A stretch of 30,836 nucleotides of DNA from an uncultured Lachnospiraceae bacterium (GCA_910586005.1 CAJUHG010000002.1:1-30836), one strand, 5' to 3'. Positions 8,701 through 16,888 are shown, numbered from the stretch's first letter. Numbers and translations: made by a program. The notes: a model not told the origin generated them from the letters alone.

Positions 8701-11700
8701 GCAGGTCTAGAAGTAACTTTGTTAAAGGGACTTACAAGTAAAGATGTAAATATTATTAAGAGTGATATTAATGAAGAGACAGGAAAAGTAACCTTATATG
8801 CAAGCAATTATGCATATGATTTGGCATCTATGACAAGTAAAAAGGCAGATTTAAGCAAAGTTGCACTTGAGTTTGATGTAACAGATGGGGCAGAAGTAAC
8901 AGGTGTTACTGGAACCAGTGATTTGACAAAAGATGTGACAGCAACCGTGTCCATAGGTGAAAAGAGTAAAACTTATATCATTTCTACTGTTGTATGTAAC
9001 AATCCAGTAGTTGGTGGTGAGTTTGCAGATCCAGATATTGATGCGTTTAATGGAAAATATTATTTGTATTGTACCACAGATGGTTTTGCTGGATGGGGTG
9101 GATATGAATTCCATGTATTTTCTTCCGAGGATTTATTGAATTGGAAAGATGAGGGAATTATTCTAAATCTAAAAACAGATGTAAAATGGTCAGATGGAAA
9201 TGCTTGGGCGCCATCTATTGAACAAAAAAATGGAAAATATTATTTCTATTTCTGCGGAAATGATATTTCTAATAATAAAAAAGCAATTGGTGTAGCTGTA
9301 GCAGATTCTCCTACAGGTCCATTTGTGGCAGAAGAAAAGCCACTGATTACTATGGATCTTTGTGATAGAGAAGGCATAGAGATGGGACAATGTATTGACC
9401 CTTCTATTTATACAGAAGAAGATGGAACTTCTTATATGTTGTTTGGAAATGGAAAAGCAGCAATTGTAGAACTTGGGGAAGATATGGTAAGTACTGTCGC
9501 TGGAACAATGCATAATTATTCTGGTGCAACAGATTTCCGCGAAGCAATTACCGTTAATAAATTTGATGGAAAATATCATTTTACTTGGTCATGTGATGAT
9601 ACTGGAAGTGAAAATTATCGTGTGAATTATGGAGTTTCTGATACTTTATATGGAGATATCACTTATAAGTATTCTCTGTTGGTAAAAGATAATGCAAATA
9701 ATATCAAAGGTACAGGACATCATTCTATCTTGCAAGTACCTGGAACTTCAGATTTTTATATTGCATATCACCGTTTCTTGACACCTCTTGGGCAGGTAAG
9801 TAGTGGTTTTGGTTATCATAGAGAAACTTGTATTGATAAGTTAGTATATGACCAAACAGCAGGATTATTTGAAGTAGGTAAAGCAACCTTAGAGGGAGTA
9901 AAGGCTCAAACGTACACTGCTCCAGCAAAGCATAAAGTAGTTTATCAAGCAAGTGAGGGTGGATTTATTCAAGGACTTGCAAATCAAGTAGTTGTCTCTG
10001 GATACGGTTCTACACCTGTAAAAGCAGTTCCAATGGCAGGTTATAAATTTGTAAAATGGAGCGATGGAGTCACTGATAGAGAACGTAGAGAATCAGCCGC
10101 TAATATTACAAAAGATTTGACACTTACCGCTGAGTTTGCAAAACTTACAAAAGAAGAAGCTGCTGTATACAAAGATCATTTATTGGCATATTTAAGTTTT
10201 GACTCAGAGGAGAAAGGATTAGAAGCAGCAGGAGGCAAAGGAACCGTAAATGGAACAATAGCTTTTACCAAAGATGCTTTACATCATCAAGCGTTATCCT
10301 TAACAGGAGAGGGCTATATAGATTTAAAGAAAGCAGATGGAAGTAGTCTTCTTGCAGGAAAGGATGAGATTACAATCTCCTATTATTCTAAAGTAAATGG
10401 GAATAATAGTAATTGGGCAGTTTTTGCAGCTCCTAATGCAGAGAGACAGACCTACAAATATGAAAAATATTTAGGTATTATGGATAAAGTTGCAAGTATG
10501 ACAGTCCAAAGATACAATAACAATGGAGAGCGAGTACCTGCTATTGAAATTTCTGAAAATAATTCTTCTTGGAAACATGTAGTGATAGTTGTAGAAAAGA
10601 ATCAGACCACATTATATGTGGATGGATTAAAGAAACAAACAATTGCTAGTGATATTGCATTAAAAGATATTATAGGTGAAAATGGTGTATTCCAGATTGG
10701 AAAAGGAAACTGGGAAGATGGGGAGTACATGACAGGTTTGTTGGATGAATTTAAGGTATATGATTGTGCACTTTCACAAGCACAAGTAGCAGCAGAGGGT
10801 ATTGGAATTGTAACTGACAGTAGTACAGAGGAGCCACCAAAGGAAGATTTAAAAGAACTTGTGGCGGCAGCAGAAAGAGCCTTTGCTAATACCAAAGTCA
10901 CCACTTCCTTAAGCATTTATAAAGGGAAAACAGGACAAATAAAAGTAACTTATCCAGGAGATTTAGAGGCAAAACTGAAAGCAGCAAGATTGTCTATCAA
11001 GAATATTTCTTATACTTCTAAAGAACCTTTAATTGCAAAAGTAGAGCAAACAGGAAAGGTATCAGCTTTAAAAATAGGAAAAACGAGTATTTCTACAAAG
11101 ATAACCTTAAGTAATGGAACAAATAAAATTTTGCAGACACAAATAACTGTTCAAGAAGATCCAAAGGAAACTTTAGCGAAACTCGTTGCAGCGGCAGAAA
11201 AAGCATTTACTAGTACAAAAGTTACTACTTCTTTAAGTATTTATAAAGGAAAAACAAAACAAGTAAAAATAACCTATCCAAAGGGGTTTGATGCAAAACT
11301 TAAGTCTGCAAAATTGTCTATCAAGAGTGTTTCTTATAATTCTAGTAAACCTTCTATTGCAAAGGTAGATAAAAAAGGAAAAGTATCTGCTTTAAAAGAA
11401 GGAAGCACAAATATTACTACAAAGATAACATTAAGTAATAAAAAAGTTAAAACTTTAAAAACAAAAGTTACTGTAAAGTTGACTGCAGTTCAGACTGCTG
11501 AAAAAACATTTACAACTACAAAAGCTACAAAGACTTTAACTGTATACAAAGGAAAGACAGGGCAGATTAAGATTCAGTATCCTAAGAATTTGACAGCTCA
11601 GTTGAAAAAGGCAAAATTATCCATTAAATCAGTATCCTATAAACCTTCAAAATCTTCTATTGTTAAGGTTAGCAAGAAAGGAAAAGTTACTGGAGTAAAG

Positions 11701-12012
11701 AAAGGAACAGCAAACGTTACAATAAAAATCACTTTGAGTAATGGAAAGAAAAAGACTTTGACTACAAAAGTAAATGTCAAAAATCCATATTTAACTATCT
11801 CTGGAAAGAGCAAGGTAAAAGTTGGAAAATCTATTACTTTAAAGGTAAAGAAATATGGTGTTTCTGGAGGCGTAAAATGGTCTGTCAGCGATAAAAAGAA
11901 AGCTTCCATTAGTAGTAAAGGAAAGCTGAAAGCAAAGAAGACTGGAACTGTAAAAGTAACTGTAAAAGTAGGAAAAGTTAGCAAGACAAAGAAAATTACA
12001 ATTACAAAATAG
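5737..12012 (+). CDS. Giant secreted dual-GH43 arabinan/xylan-type glycosidase with LamG and Ig-like modules
   Basis: Secreted 2091-residue multimodular glycosidase, probably arabinofuranosidase, arabinanase or xylosidase activity on plant polysaccharide. Signal peptide 1-31 (cleavage after VHA). A carbohydrate-binding-like beta domain (about 50-255) and two Ig-like domains (about 262-445) follow. GH43 module 1 spans about 449-768, with D497 (VRDP) as candidate base, D626 (CID) as modulator and E692 (VEGPE) as acid. LamG at about 783-988. GH43 module 2 spans about 1089-1390, with D1098 (FADPD), D1221 (CIDPS) and E1269 (REAIT). A short bacterial-repeat domain (about 1397-1468), a second LamG (about 1479-1690), three near-identical Ig-like repeats (1701-2015) and a shorter Lys-rich Ig-like domain (2016-2091) end it. 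No LPXTG motif is seen, so retention may depend on the basic C terminus. The ATG is the first possible start after an in-frame stop; its ribosome site (AAAAAGG) is weak. Confidence 0.9.
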   Translation: MRNRKRFLSLVLSLALSVTMIPAGSLGTVHAETKEGQEIVTQNNGTAISPVITPSVVKVSEFDGSGNQDNTDGTVVIATGTKKVTSGSDTTAAYIEGETGTIPSDNDGSVFGSARVGCLKFQLPEVGADRMIDSAQVKINLNKSNNLNNATTKLGLYEVTADPTKVVVTNPSTYPAKNNDYSAKATVYSNEWVTKDNLDVEKNQTGKYLDLTFNVTDFVKNAYTSGTGYGVFRLQTVVSGVWVHDKDSANAPTLTVNTISAQDGVNADAAALELPERTESDLELPLTGLRGTTITWTSNKEEIISTEGKVTQQNTDEEVTLTANVAYGEVHAERSFNVTVEHKKSDSEIANEIAESLNILNADNITGNITLPTTDVEGATITWESEDPTVISDQEVANEGYDSTPAGVVHRGSEDKVVKMTAKVSYGTGGNAQKDFSLTVKKAVAEPTYAGYLFTFFPSNDDERIYFSTSKDGLNFQDLNDETYIMQSNVGTKGVRDPYLIRSQEGDKFWLIATDLSIGTSDQSVDWGDAQYKGSLSLVVWESTDLVNWSAPRLVDTGIRNVGCVWAPEAIYDEKTGEYVVHWASMTGAQGAEGTHQVVYYAKTRDFVTFTQPQEYINIPDKHCIDVSMVKAGNSYYRVSAGACREITIEKSDSVLGNWEQISDLKSLSSGMEGYDAFHEETDITLTGGVVEGPELFKFNNEDKWGLYTDNYGGVGYIPVTTTDLSDTTGAKWKVYQSSDYNFGSLKKRHGSITPITQAEYDGLMKKWGSEGEENKEEEQQTPILEYNFDETLSGSTIADVSGKEHAGTLYGNATYVADEEKGQVLYLNGTSGTYAEFPEGLFDGRNKMTISMDIKAVAPSSSGYFTFTFGKSDQKYMFLKTEDKYTRFSMTKEGYKNEETVSFTTDSIKGKWVNFKIVVNNSVVSLYVDHVLVSRQKNVAIRTSDLGKNLRGYLGKSFYSADAYFNGYFDNVKVYNRALTESEIAAEAGLEVTLLKGLTSKDVNIIKSDINEETGKVTLYASNYAYDLASMTSKKADLSKVALEFDVTDGAEVTGVTGTSDLTKDVTATVSIGEKSKTYIISTVVCNNPVVGGEFADPDIDAFNGKYYLYCTTDGFAGWGGYEFHVFSSEDLLNWKDEGIILNLKTDVKWSDGNAWAPSIEQKNGKYYFYFCGNDISNNKKAIGVAVADSPTGPFVAEEKPLITMDLCDREGIEMGQCIDPSIYTEEDGTSYMLFGNGKAAIVELGEDMVSTVAGTMHNYSGATDFREAITVNKFDGKYHFTWSCDDTGSENYRVNYGVSDTLYGDITYKYSLLVKDNANNIKGTGHHSILQVPGTSDFYIAYHRFLTPLGQVSSGFGYHRETCIDKLVYDQTAGLFEVGKATLEGVKAQTYTAPAKHKVVYQASEGGFIQGLANQVVVSGYGSTPVKAVPMAGYKFVKWSDGVTDRERRESAANITKDLTLTAEFAKLTKEEAAVYKDHLLAYLSFDSEEKGLEAAGGKGTVNGTIAFTKDALHHQALSLTGEGYIDLKKADGSSLLAGKDEITISYYSKVNGNNSNWAVFAAPNAERQTYKYEKYLGIMDKVASMTVQRYNNNGERVPAIEISENNSSWKHVVIVVEKNQTTLYVDGLKKQTIASDIALKDIIGENGVFQIGKGNWEDGEYMTGLLDEFKVYDCALSQAQVAAEGIGIVTDSSTEEPPKEDLKELVAAAERAFANTKVTTSLSIYKGKTGQIKVTYPGDLEAKLKAARLSIKNISYTSKEPLIAKVEQTGKVSALKIGKTSISTKITLSNGTNKILQTQITVQEDPKETLAKLVAAAEKAFTSTKVTTSLSIYKGKTKQVKITYPKGFDAKLKSAKLSIKSVSYNSSKPSIAKVDKKGKVSALKEGSTNITTKITLSNKKVKTLKTKVTVKLTAVQTAEKTFTTTKATKTLTVYKGKTGQIKIQYPKNLTAQLKKAKLSIKSVSYKPSKSSIVKVSKKGKVTGVKKGTANVTIKITLSNGKKKTLTTKVNVKNPYLTISGKSKVKVGKSITLKVKKYGVSGGVKWSVSDKKKASISSKGKLKAKKTGTVKVTVKVGKVSKTKKITITK
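10837..11781 (+). repeat. Three tandem ~105-codon Ig-like repeats in the GH43 protein
   Basis: Units at about 10837-11160, 11161-11478 and 11479-11781. Each shows the order AAAE(R/K)AF, TKxTxxLxxYKGKT, KLSIKxxSY, a KVSAL or KVTGV turn, then ITLSN. Units 1 and 2 are closest; unit 3 has lost part of the first helix. The pattern indicates duplication within the gene. Confidence 0.88.
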
Positions 12013-12078
12013 TATAAAGATAGAAATATCAAAAGGTATTTGATAGTAAAAGCTATCTAATATATAGGGATTGTAAAA

Positions 12079-12123
12079 AAACCCTACTGCTCAATAGAGA
12101 AATCTAGGAAAGCGGTAGGGTTT
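12079..12123 (+). terminator. Rho-independent terminator after the GH43 gene
   Basis: Arms AAACCCTACTGC (12079-12090) and GCGGTAGGGTTT (12112-12123) pair along 12 bases with one G-T wobble, 67 bases after the stop codon. The T run is short (TTTCTCT). Confidence 0.82.
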
Positions 12124-12240
12124 CTCTATGCAAATATCAAAAATTATGCTACGATAATAAAAATAAAATACGAATAATTTTAGAAGAAAAAAGAAATGCC
12201 AAATGAGATGTAAAAATAATAGTTAATAATAACAAAAGAT

Positions 12241-12286
12241 ATACCTTATGAAATGGTCAAATAGTTATGTGTGCCCCAGAGGGTAT
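12241..12286 (-). repeat. Dispersed short repeat, copy B
   Basis: Read on the minus strand it starts ATACCCTCTGGGGCA and ends TCATAAGGTAT, 46 bases in all. Copy C at 17678-17725 has the same two ends (15 of 15, and 10 of 11 bases) with a different middle. ATACC and GGTAT are complementary and would close a stem. It ends 27 bases before the yitT-family start codon. The rest of the gap (12013-12313) holds only the GH43 terminator and AT-rich sequence. Confidence 0.65.
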
Positions 12287-12313
12287 AAGATACAAAGATA
12301 AGAGGGAAAGAAT

Positions 12314-13171
12314 ATGAGTAAGAAAGTAAAAATAGCATTATTTGAGTATACCATGATTACTGTTGCAGCAATTTTATTAGTGGTAGGTGTACATTTTTTT
12401 AAATTTCCTAATAATTTTTCTTTTGGAGGTGTCACTGGTATGGCAGTGGTATTTAGTGCAGTGACGCCTTTTAGTGCAGGAACTATAAATTTTGTTATCA
12501 ATATGGCCTTACTGGTGTTAGGATTTGTTTTCTTAGGACGTGATTTTGGGATAAAAACTGTGTATGTAAGTGTCTTGATTTCTCTTGGATTAAGTGGACT
12601 AGAAAAACTTTATCCAATGCAAAGACCGATGACAAGTGAACCAGTATTAGAATTGGTATTTGCAATTGTACTTCCAGCACTTAGTTCTGCAATTTTATTT
12701 AATATAGGTGCAAGTGGTGGTGGTACAGATATTATAGCAATGATTTTAAAACAGCATAGTACTATCAATATAGGGACAGCTTTATTTTTAGTGGATTTAT
12801 TTATTACAGTTGCAGCATGTTTTATTTTTGATGCTCAAACAGGATTATTTTCTTTCTGTGGACTTATGGCTAAGTCACTTGTGATAGATACAGCAATTGA
12901 AAATATAAACCTATGTAAGTATTTTACAATTGTCTGTGATAAGCCAGATTTGATTTGTGATTTCATTCATGAAGAATTATTGCGGAGTGCTACTATTTTT
13001 CAGGCAGAGGGTACTTATATGCATAATAAAAAATATGTAATTCTTACTGTGATGAAACGAGGGCAGGCAGTTCAACTAAGAAATTATATTAAAATAAACG
13101 AACCAGATGCTTTTATGATGATTACCAATAGTAGTGAAATTATTGGTAAAGGGTTTAGAGGATTAAGTTAG
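12314..13171 (+). CDS. YitT/DUF161-family membrane protein with C-terminal DUF2179 domain
   Basis: Integral membrane protein of unknown transport role. The N-terminal part (about 1-195) has five or so hydrophobic helices and family-typical motifs: FPNNFSFGGVTG near residues 31-42 and GASGGGTDIIA near 134-144. The C-terminal part (about 200-285) is the soluble DUF2179 domain, including the typical block FQAEGTYM. The 285-residue length is normal for the family. GAGGGAAAGA precedes the ATG. It is probably monocistronic: copy B of the dispersed repeat lies just upstream and a bidirectional terminator lies downstream. Substrate is not inferable. Confidence 0.9.
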   Translation: MSKKVKIALFEYTMITVAAILLVVGVHFFKFPNNFSFGGVTGMAVVFSAVTPFSAGTINFVINMALLVLGFVFLGRDFGIKTVYVSVLISLGLSGLEKLYPMQRPMTSEPVLELVFAIVLPALSSAILFNIGASGGGTDIIAMILKQHSTINIGTALFLVDLFITVAACFIFDAQTGLFSFCGLMAKSLVIDTAIENINLCKYFTIVCDKPDLICDFIHEELLRSATIFQAEGTYMHNKKYVILTVMKRGQAVQLRNYIKINEPDAFMMITNSSEIIGKGFRGLS

Positions 13172-13251
13172 TGCAGTGTTACTTGTTGAAGACTTAAATC
13201 CCACACAATTTATAATAATATAGAAAATAAATATTTCTATATAAAATAAAG

Positions 13252-13296
13252 AACAAAATAAAGGACACTCAGAAAATGAATGTCTTTTATTTTGTT
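13252..13296. terminator. Bidirectional terminator between convergent genes
   Basis: Arms AACAAAATAAAGGACA (13252-13267) and TGTCTTTTATTTTGTT (13281-13296) pair along 16 bases with one G-T wobble. A-rich and T-rich arm ends suit both the yitT-family gene (+) and the small membrane gene (-). Confidence 0.88.
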
Positions 13297-13333
13297 TTAA
13301 TATCACCATTTATGAAATTCTCAAAGCTAATCT

Positions 13334-13603
13334 TTAAAATTTTTTGCATATTTTTATTTTCATAGCTGCTATGCTAATCAAAAAACCGATGATTCCACCA
13401 ATGGCAATAGTTCCAACAAAGAGTAAAATCACTTCCATCATATAGTTTGTATGTATATTAGAAATTAATTCACAAACGATATACAAAACAAGACTTGAAA
13501 TAAGACTAATTATATTTTTTCTAGTGTCGTTCATCTTTATGCCAATGAATATTGAGAAGGCTAATCCAATTAGCATAATAATACTACTGTTTGATGTAAA
13601 CAA
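13334..13603 (-). CDS. Small hypothetical membrane protein, probably frameshifted near its start
   Basis: Not recognised. The 89-residue frame encodes about three hydrophobic segments (about residues 5-23, 29-49 and 56-80) and a basic end (KIKICKKF), consistent with a small inner membrane protein. The annotated start is a TTG at 13603 without a ribosome site. A perfect AGGAGG lies upstream (complement of 13639-13644), four bases before another TTG (13634) in a different frame. Removing one base from the short A run just after that TTG would join it to this frame with a sensible N terminus (MNKYLPIFQELFTSNSS). The true gene therefore likely starts at 13634 and carries a one-base frameshift, a sequencing error or a slippage site. 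Confidence 0.6.
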   Translation of the reverse strand: MFTSNSSIIMLIGLAFSIFIGIKMNDTRKNIISLISSLVLYIVCELISNIHTNYMMEVILLFVGTIAIGGIIGFLISIAAMKIKICKKF

Positions 13604-13773
13604 TTCTTGAAAAATGGGTAAATATTTTATTCAAAACACCTCCTACAATTTCTAATTGCTGTTTGCACAATCATACATTCTACTATCTTTCTTAATCTAA
13701 AATCACCAGAAATAAATAGCTATACATGCATTTCATCAGTAACAATAAAACAACTGAGATGAGAAATATTTAC

Positions 13774-14451
13774 TTATAGAAATTTTAATCCCTGCATAGA
13801 GGAGAGGATTTCTTTTATATCAAATACAGAATCTGCAATTTTGTCTGCACCATGAGCTAGGAGAAATTCTCGAGTTCTAAATCCCCAACTTACACTAATA
13901 CATGGAATACCAGAATTTTTTGCAGTGGCAATATCCACATCAGAGTCCCCCACATAGACACATTGTTCTGGTAAAGAGTGAAGTTCTTTCATAGCTGCAA
14001 ATACAGTGTCAGGTGCTGGCTTTCGAGCAATTTTGGGGGATTCACCAATTGCAGTGGTGATATATGGAGAGAAGAAATCTTTACATAATCCTTTTACAGC
14101 AAGGTCAAATTTATTAGAAACCACTGCAAGTTTATAACCAGATTCCACAGCATTTTTTAAAAATTCCATAATATCAGGAAACGGTTGTGTAAAGTCCTGT
14201 TTATGTAGTTCATAATGTTCTTGAAAGTCTTTTAGGCATTGGGCAAAGATGTCACATTTGTGTCCATCAGGGATTGCTTTTTCCATTAAAACAGTGACAC
14301 CATTTCCAACCATCTGGCATACAGAAGCCTCTGTATGTATTGGAAATCCATAGTGTTCCATCACATAGTTTACACTATTTGTTAAGTCGGTTAATGTATT
14401 CAGTAACGTTCCATCTAGGTCAAAAATAATGGTATCAATTTTAGATGACAT
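13774..14451 (-). CDS. gph: Phosphoglycolate phosphatase-like HAD hydrolase
   Basis: Cytoplasmic HAD-superfamily phosphatase, 225 residues. Motif I is FDLDGTLLNT with the nucleophile Asp and the acid Asp two residues later. The cap sits after it, motif II is VVSNK, a conserved Lys is in RKPAPD, and motif IV is YVGDSDVD. These match the Gph/PGP subfamily, which removes phosphate from 2-phosphoglycolate arising in DNA repair, though related HAD enzymes act on pyrophosphate or sugar phosphates. The start at 14451 was preferred because GGAGG lies just before it, inside the slightly longer frame that begins at 14463. Its own sigma-A-type promoter lies upstream, divergent from the arsC/spx-like operon. 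Confidence 0.85.
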   Translation of the reverse strand: MSSKIDTIIFDLDGTLLNTLTDLTNSVNYVMEHYGFPIHTEASVCQMVGNGVTVLMEKAIPDGHKCDIFAQCLKDFQEHYELHKQDFTQPFPDIMEFLKNAVESGYKLAVVSNKFDLAVKGLCKDFFSPYITTAIGESPKIARKPAPDTVFAAMKELHSLPEQCVYVGDSDVDIATAKNSGIPCISVSWGFRTREFLLAHGADKIADSVFDIKEILSSMQGLKFL

Positions 14452-14532
14452 AGTTTCCTCCATTCTATGTGCGTTTAGTATGGTTTGCTCTATTTTTCTA
14501 TAAATAGGTTTTAGGTCACATGTGTTTTTTCA

Positions 14533-14561
14533 ATTATACAATAGATCATTAAAATATTCAA
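14533..14561 (-). promoter_or_regulatory. Sigma-A-type promoter for the phosphatase gene
   Basis: On the minus strand, TTGAAT (14561-14556), a 17-base spacer, then a perfect TATAAT (14538-14533). It lies 82 bases before the chosen start codon. Confidence 0.75.
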
Positions 14562-14591
14562 TGTTTCAGTAGAATGGATTTCTTTATATCA

Positions 14592-14620
14592 TTGAATTAT
14601 AGAGAAATATTTGGTATAAT
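14592..14620 (+). promoter_or_regulatory. Sigma-A-type promoter for the arsC/spx-like operon
   Basis: TTGAAT (14592-14597), 17-base spacer, perfect TATAAT (14615-14620), with an extended -10 TGG directly before it. It is back to back with the minus-strand promoter, the -35 boxes being 30 bases apart. Confidence 0.82.
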
Positions 14621-14685
14621 GTGCATAAAGAAAAGAAAAAAATAGAAAATTATTTGTGATATTTGTAAATAAGGAGGTGTAATAG

Positions 14686-15042
14686 ATGGAAATTCTATTT
14701 GTAGAATATCCAAAATGCAGTACTTGCCAAAAAGCCAAAAGATGGTTAGAAGAACAACAAATTATCTATACAGACAGGAATATAAAAGAACAAAATCCAA
14801 CCAAAGAGGAATTAAAGGCATGGCATACAAAGAGTGGACTAGAGATCAAGCGTTTTTTTAATACCAGTGGAAATGTATATAAAGAGATGAACTTAAAAGA
14901 CCGTTTGCCCAAGATATCTTTAGAAGAAAAATATGATTTGCTTGCCACAGATGGAATGTTAGTAAAAAGGCCCATATTGGTCACAGAACAAGGAGTTTAT
15001 ACAGGTTTTAAACCAGAGGAATGGGAGAAATTATTAAAGTAA
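14686..15042 (+). CDS. ArsC/Spx/MgsR-family thioredoxin-fold protein
   Basis: Small cytoplasmic protein of 118 residues with the N-terminal active-site pattern C11-S-T-C14 followed by a helix (QKAKRWLEE), and the family-typical KRPILV segment near residue 93. This fold covers arsenate reductases and the Spx/MgsR transcription regulators that bind RNA polymerase alpha and sense disulfide stress. The CxxC pair resembles Spx-type redox switches, but YffB-like reductases look much the same, so no gene symbol is given. TAAGGAGGTGTAATAG precedes the ATG. First gene of an operon; its stop codon overlaps the acylphosphatase start. Confidence 0.85.
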   Translation: MEILFVEYPKCSTCQKAKRWLEEQQIIYTDRNIKEQNPTKEELKAWHTKSGLEIKRFFNTSGNVYKEMNLKDRLPKISLEEKYDLLATDGMLVKRPILVTEQGVYTGFKPEEWEKLLK

Positions 15043-15317
15043 TGGGAAGGATAAGAGAACATATTATATTTACAGGAAGAGTTCAAGGGGTGGGATTTCG
15101 TTTTAAGACAAACTATTTGGCAAAACATTATGGAGTAACAGGATGGGTTCAAAATAATTATGATGGCACAGTAGAGGCACAGTTTCAGGGGAGAGAGGAA
15201 GAATTAGATAGGATCATTCAGTCCTTACAACAGGATCCATATATAAGTATAGATTGGATAACAAGAAAAAGGATAGTGCTAGAAACAGAAGAACATGGAT
15301 TTTGTGTAAAATACTAA
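15042..15317 (+). CDS. acyP: Acylphosphatase
   Basis: Small cytoplasmic enzyme that hydrolyses acyl phosphates such as acetyl phosphate or carbamoyl phosphate. The 91-residue length is normal. The signature GRVQGVGFR places the catalytic Arg at residue 20, and GWVQNNYDGTVE gives the catalytic Asn at residue 38. The ATG at 15042 shares a base with the TAA of the previous gene, the usual sign of translational coupling, and gives the family-length N terminus. An in-frame ATG at 15021 is possible and has its own AGAGGA. It lies in an operon with polyphosphate and redox genes. Confidence 0.92.
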   Translation: MGRIREHIIFTGRVQGVGFRFKTNYLAKHYGVTGWVQNNYDGTVEAQFQGREEELDRIIQSLQQDPYISIDWITRKRIVLETEEHGFCVKY

Positions 15318-15393
15318 TATGCTTATAGACATGATGATATGTACAATTTATTACAGGAGTGTCAAAAGTATGAAATAATAAGGAGGAAAAGAT

Positions 15394-16875
15394 ATGCTAA
15401 AAGATTGGAACAGACCAGAAAGACCCGAAGAAGAAGAGATAGAAGAATGTTTGAATGCAGCAAAAGCTAAGCTTGCAGTGCAACAAATGATGATTAAGGA
15501 GCGGAAATTACCAGTACTTGTATTATTTGAAGGATGGGGAACTGCTGGAAAAGGTAGTATTTTGGGAAAGATTATCAAAGATATTGATCCTAGATTTTTT
15601 AAAGCAGCTACTATGGATATTCCTACAGAAGAAGAAAAACGTAAGCCATTTTTATATCGCTACTTTGTGAAAATTCCAGAGGCTGGAAAGTTTTGCTTTT
15701 TAGATTCTGGTTGGATGGACGAAGTGACAAGAGGATGTCTTCATGGTGAAATAAAGGAAAAGCAGTACAAAGAAAGAATAGGAAGTGTAAAGCGTTTTGA
15801 ACGTCAATTGACAGATAATGGTTATCTTGTAATGAAGTTTTTTTTCCATATTAGCCAAAAGGAACAGAAGAAACGATTAAAAGGGTTAGAAAAGAATCAG
15901 AATACAAGTTGGAGAGTGAGTGCCAATGATACTTGGCAAAATAAACATTATAATAAGTGTTTGAAGGTTTATGATCAATATTTGAATGATACAAATGTTT
16001 CTACTTCACCTTGGTATATTGTGGATGCCAAAAATAAAAAATGGGCACAATTACAGGTAATGGAGACACTTGTTAGTGGAATAGAAACAGCTTTAAAAAA
16101 TAGTGCAATGGCAGTGCCTTTATTACAAAATGTATTTCCTATGGAGAAAATACCCAAACTATCAGAAATTTCTTTGGATAAGTCTTTGACAAATGAAGAG
16201 TATAAGCGTCAATTAAAAGAATTACAAGGTAGACTAGGTATGTTACATAATGAATTATATTTGAAAAAAATTCCAGTTGTAATTGCTTATGAAGGTTGGG
16301 ATGCAGCAGGAAAAGGCGGAAATATTAAGCGTATTACTGGAGCATTAGATCCAAGAGGATATGAAGTACATCCAATTGCAAGCCCAGAACCTCATGAGAA
16401 AGCAAGACACTATTTGTGGCGTTTTTGGAATCGCTTACCCAAAACAGGACATATAGCTATTTTTGACCGTACTTGGTATGGTAGAGTAATGGTAGAACGC
16501 TTAGAAGATTTTTGTAGTGAAAATGATTGGCAACGTGCCTATAATGAGATTAATGAATTTGAAAAAGAGTTGTCTGATTGGGGTGCAGTAATTATCAAGT
16601 TTTGGGTACAAATAGATAAAGATGTACAGTTAGAACGGTTTACAGAGCGTCAAAATACACCAGAAAAACAGTGGAAAATTACAGAAGAGGATTGGCGCAA
16701 CAGAGATAAATGGGATTTGTATGAGACAGCTATCAATGAGATGATGAAAAAAACAAATACTACCTATGCGCCTTGGCATGTATTAGAATCCAATGATAAA
16801 AAATATGCAAGGATTAAAGCGTTGAAGATTGTGATTGAAGAAATTGAGAAAGCACTTTCAAAGGTATCTTTATAA
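15394..16875 (+). CDS. pap: Polyphosphate:AMP phosphotransferase (tandem PPK2 domains)
   Basis: Transfers phosphate from inorganic polyphosphate to AMP (giving ADP), linking polyphosphate stores to the adenylate pool. The 493 residues contain two PPK2 domains, as in class II PPK2 enzymes. Domain 1 (about 15-235) has a Walker A-like EGWGTAGKG near residues 46-54 but LDSGWMDEV where active domains have FDRTWYGR. Domain 2 (about 265-490) has YEGWDAAGKGG (299-309), LDPRGYEVH and the lid/Walker B segment FDRTWYGRV (357-365). Domain 2 is therefore the likely catalytic one and domain 1 structural, as known for the family. AAGGAGGAAAAGAT precedes the ATG. No polyphosphate kinase 1 or exopolyphosphatase is in view. 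Confidence 0.93.
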   Translation: MLKDWNRPERPEEEEIEECLNAAKAKLAVQQMMIKERKLPVLVLFEGWGTAGKGSILGKIIKDIDPRFFKAATMDIPTEEEKRKPFLYRYFVKIPEAGKFCFLDSGWMDEVTRGCLHGEIKEKQYKERIGSVKRFERQLTDNGYLVMKFFFHISQKEQKKRLKGLEKNQNTSWRVSANDTWQNKHYNKCLKVYDQYLNDTNVSTSPWYIVDAKNKKWAQLQVMETLVSGIETALKNSAMAVPLLQNVFPMEKIPKLSEISLDKSLTNEEYKRQLKELQGRLGMLHNELYLKKIPVVIAYEGWDAAGKGGNIKRITGALDPRGYEVHPIASPEPHEKARHYLWRFWNRLPKTGHIAIFDRTWYGRVMVERLEDFCSENDWQRAYNEINEFEKELSDWGAVIIKFWVQIDKDVQLERFTERQNTPEKQWKITEEDWRNRDKWDLYETAINEMMKKTNTTYAPWHVLESNDKKYARIKALKIVIEEIEKALSKVSL

Positions 16876-16888
16876 AGGGAATTTTAGT

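Noticed and set aside
11637..12032. Long minus-strand frames opposite the GH43 gene
   Set aside because: They mirror the Lys-rich repeat codons of the real gene, lack ribosome sites and give Phe/Leu-rich low-complexity products.
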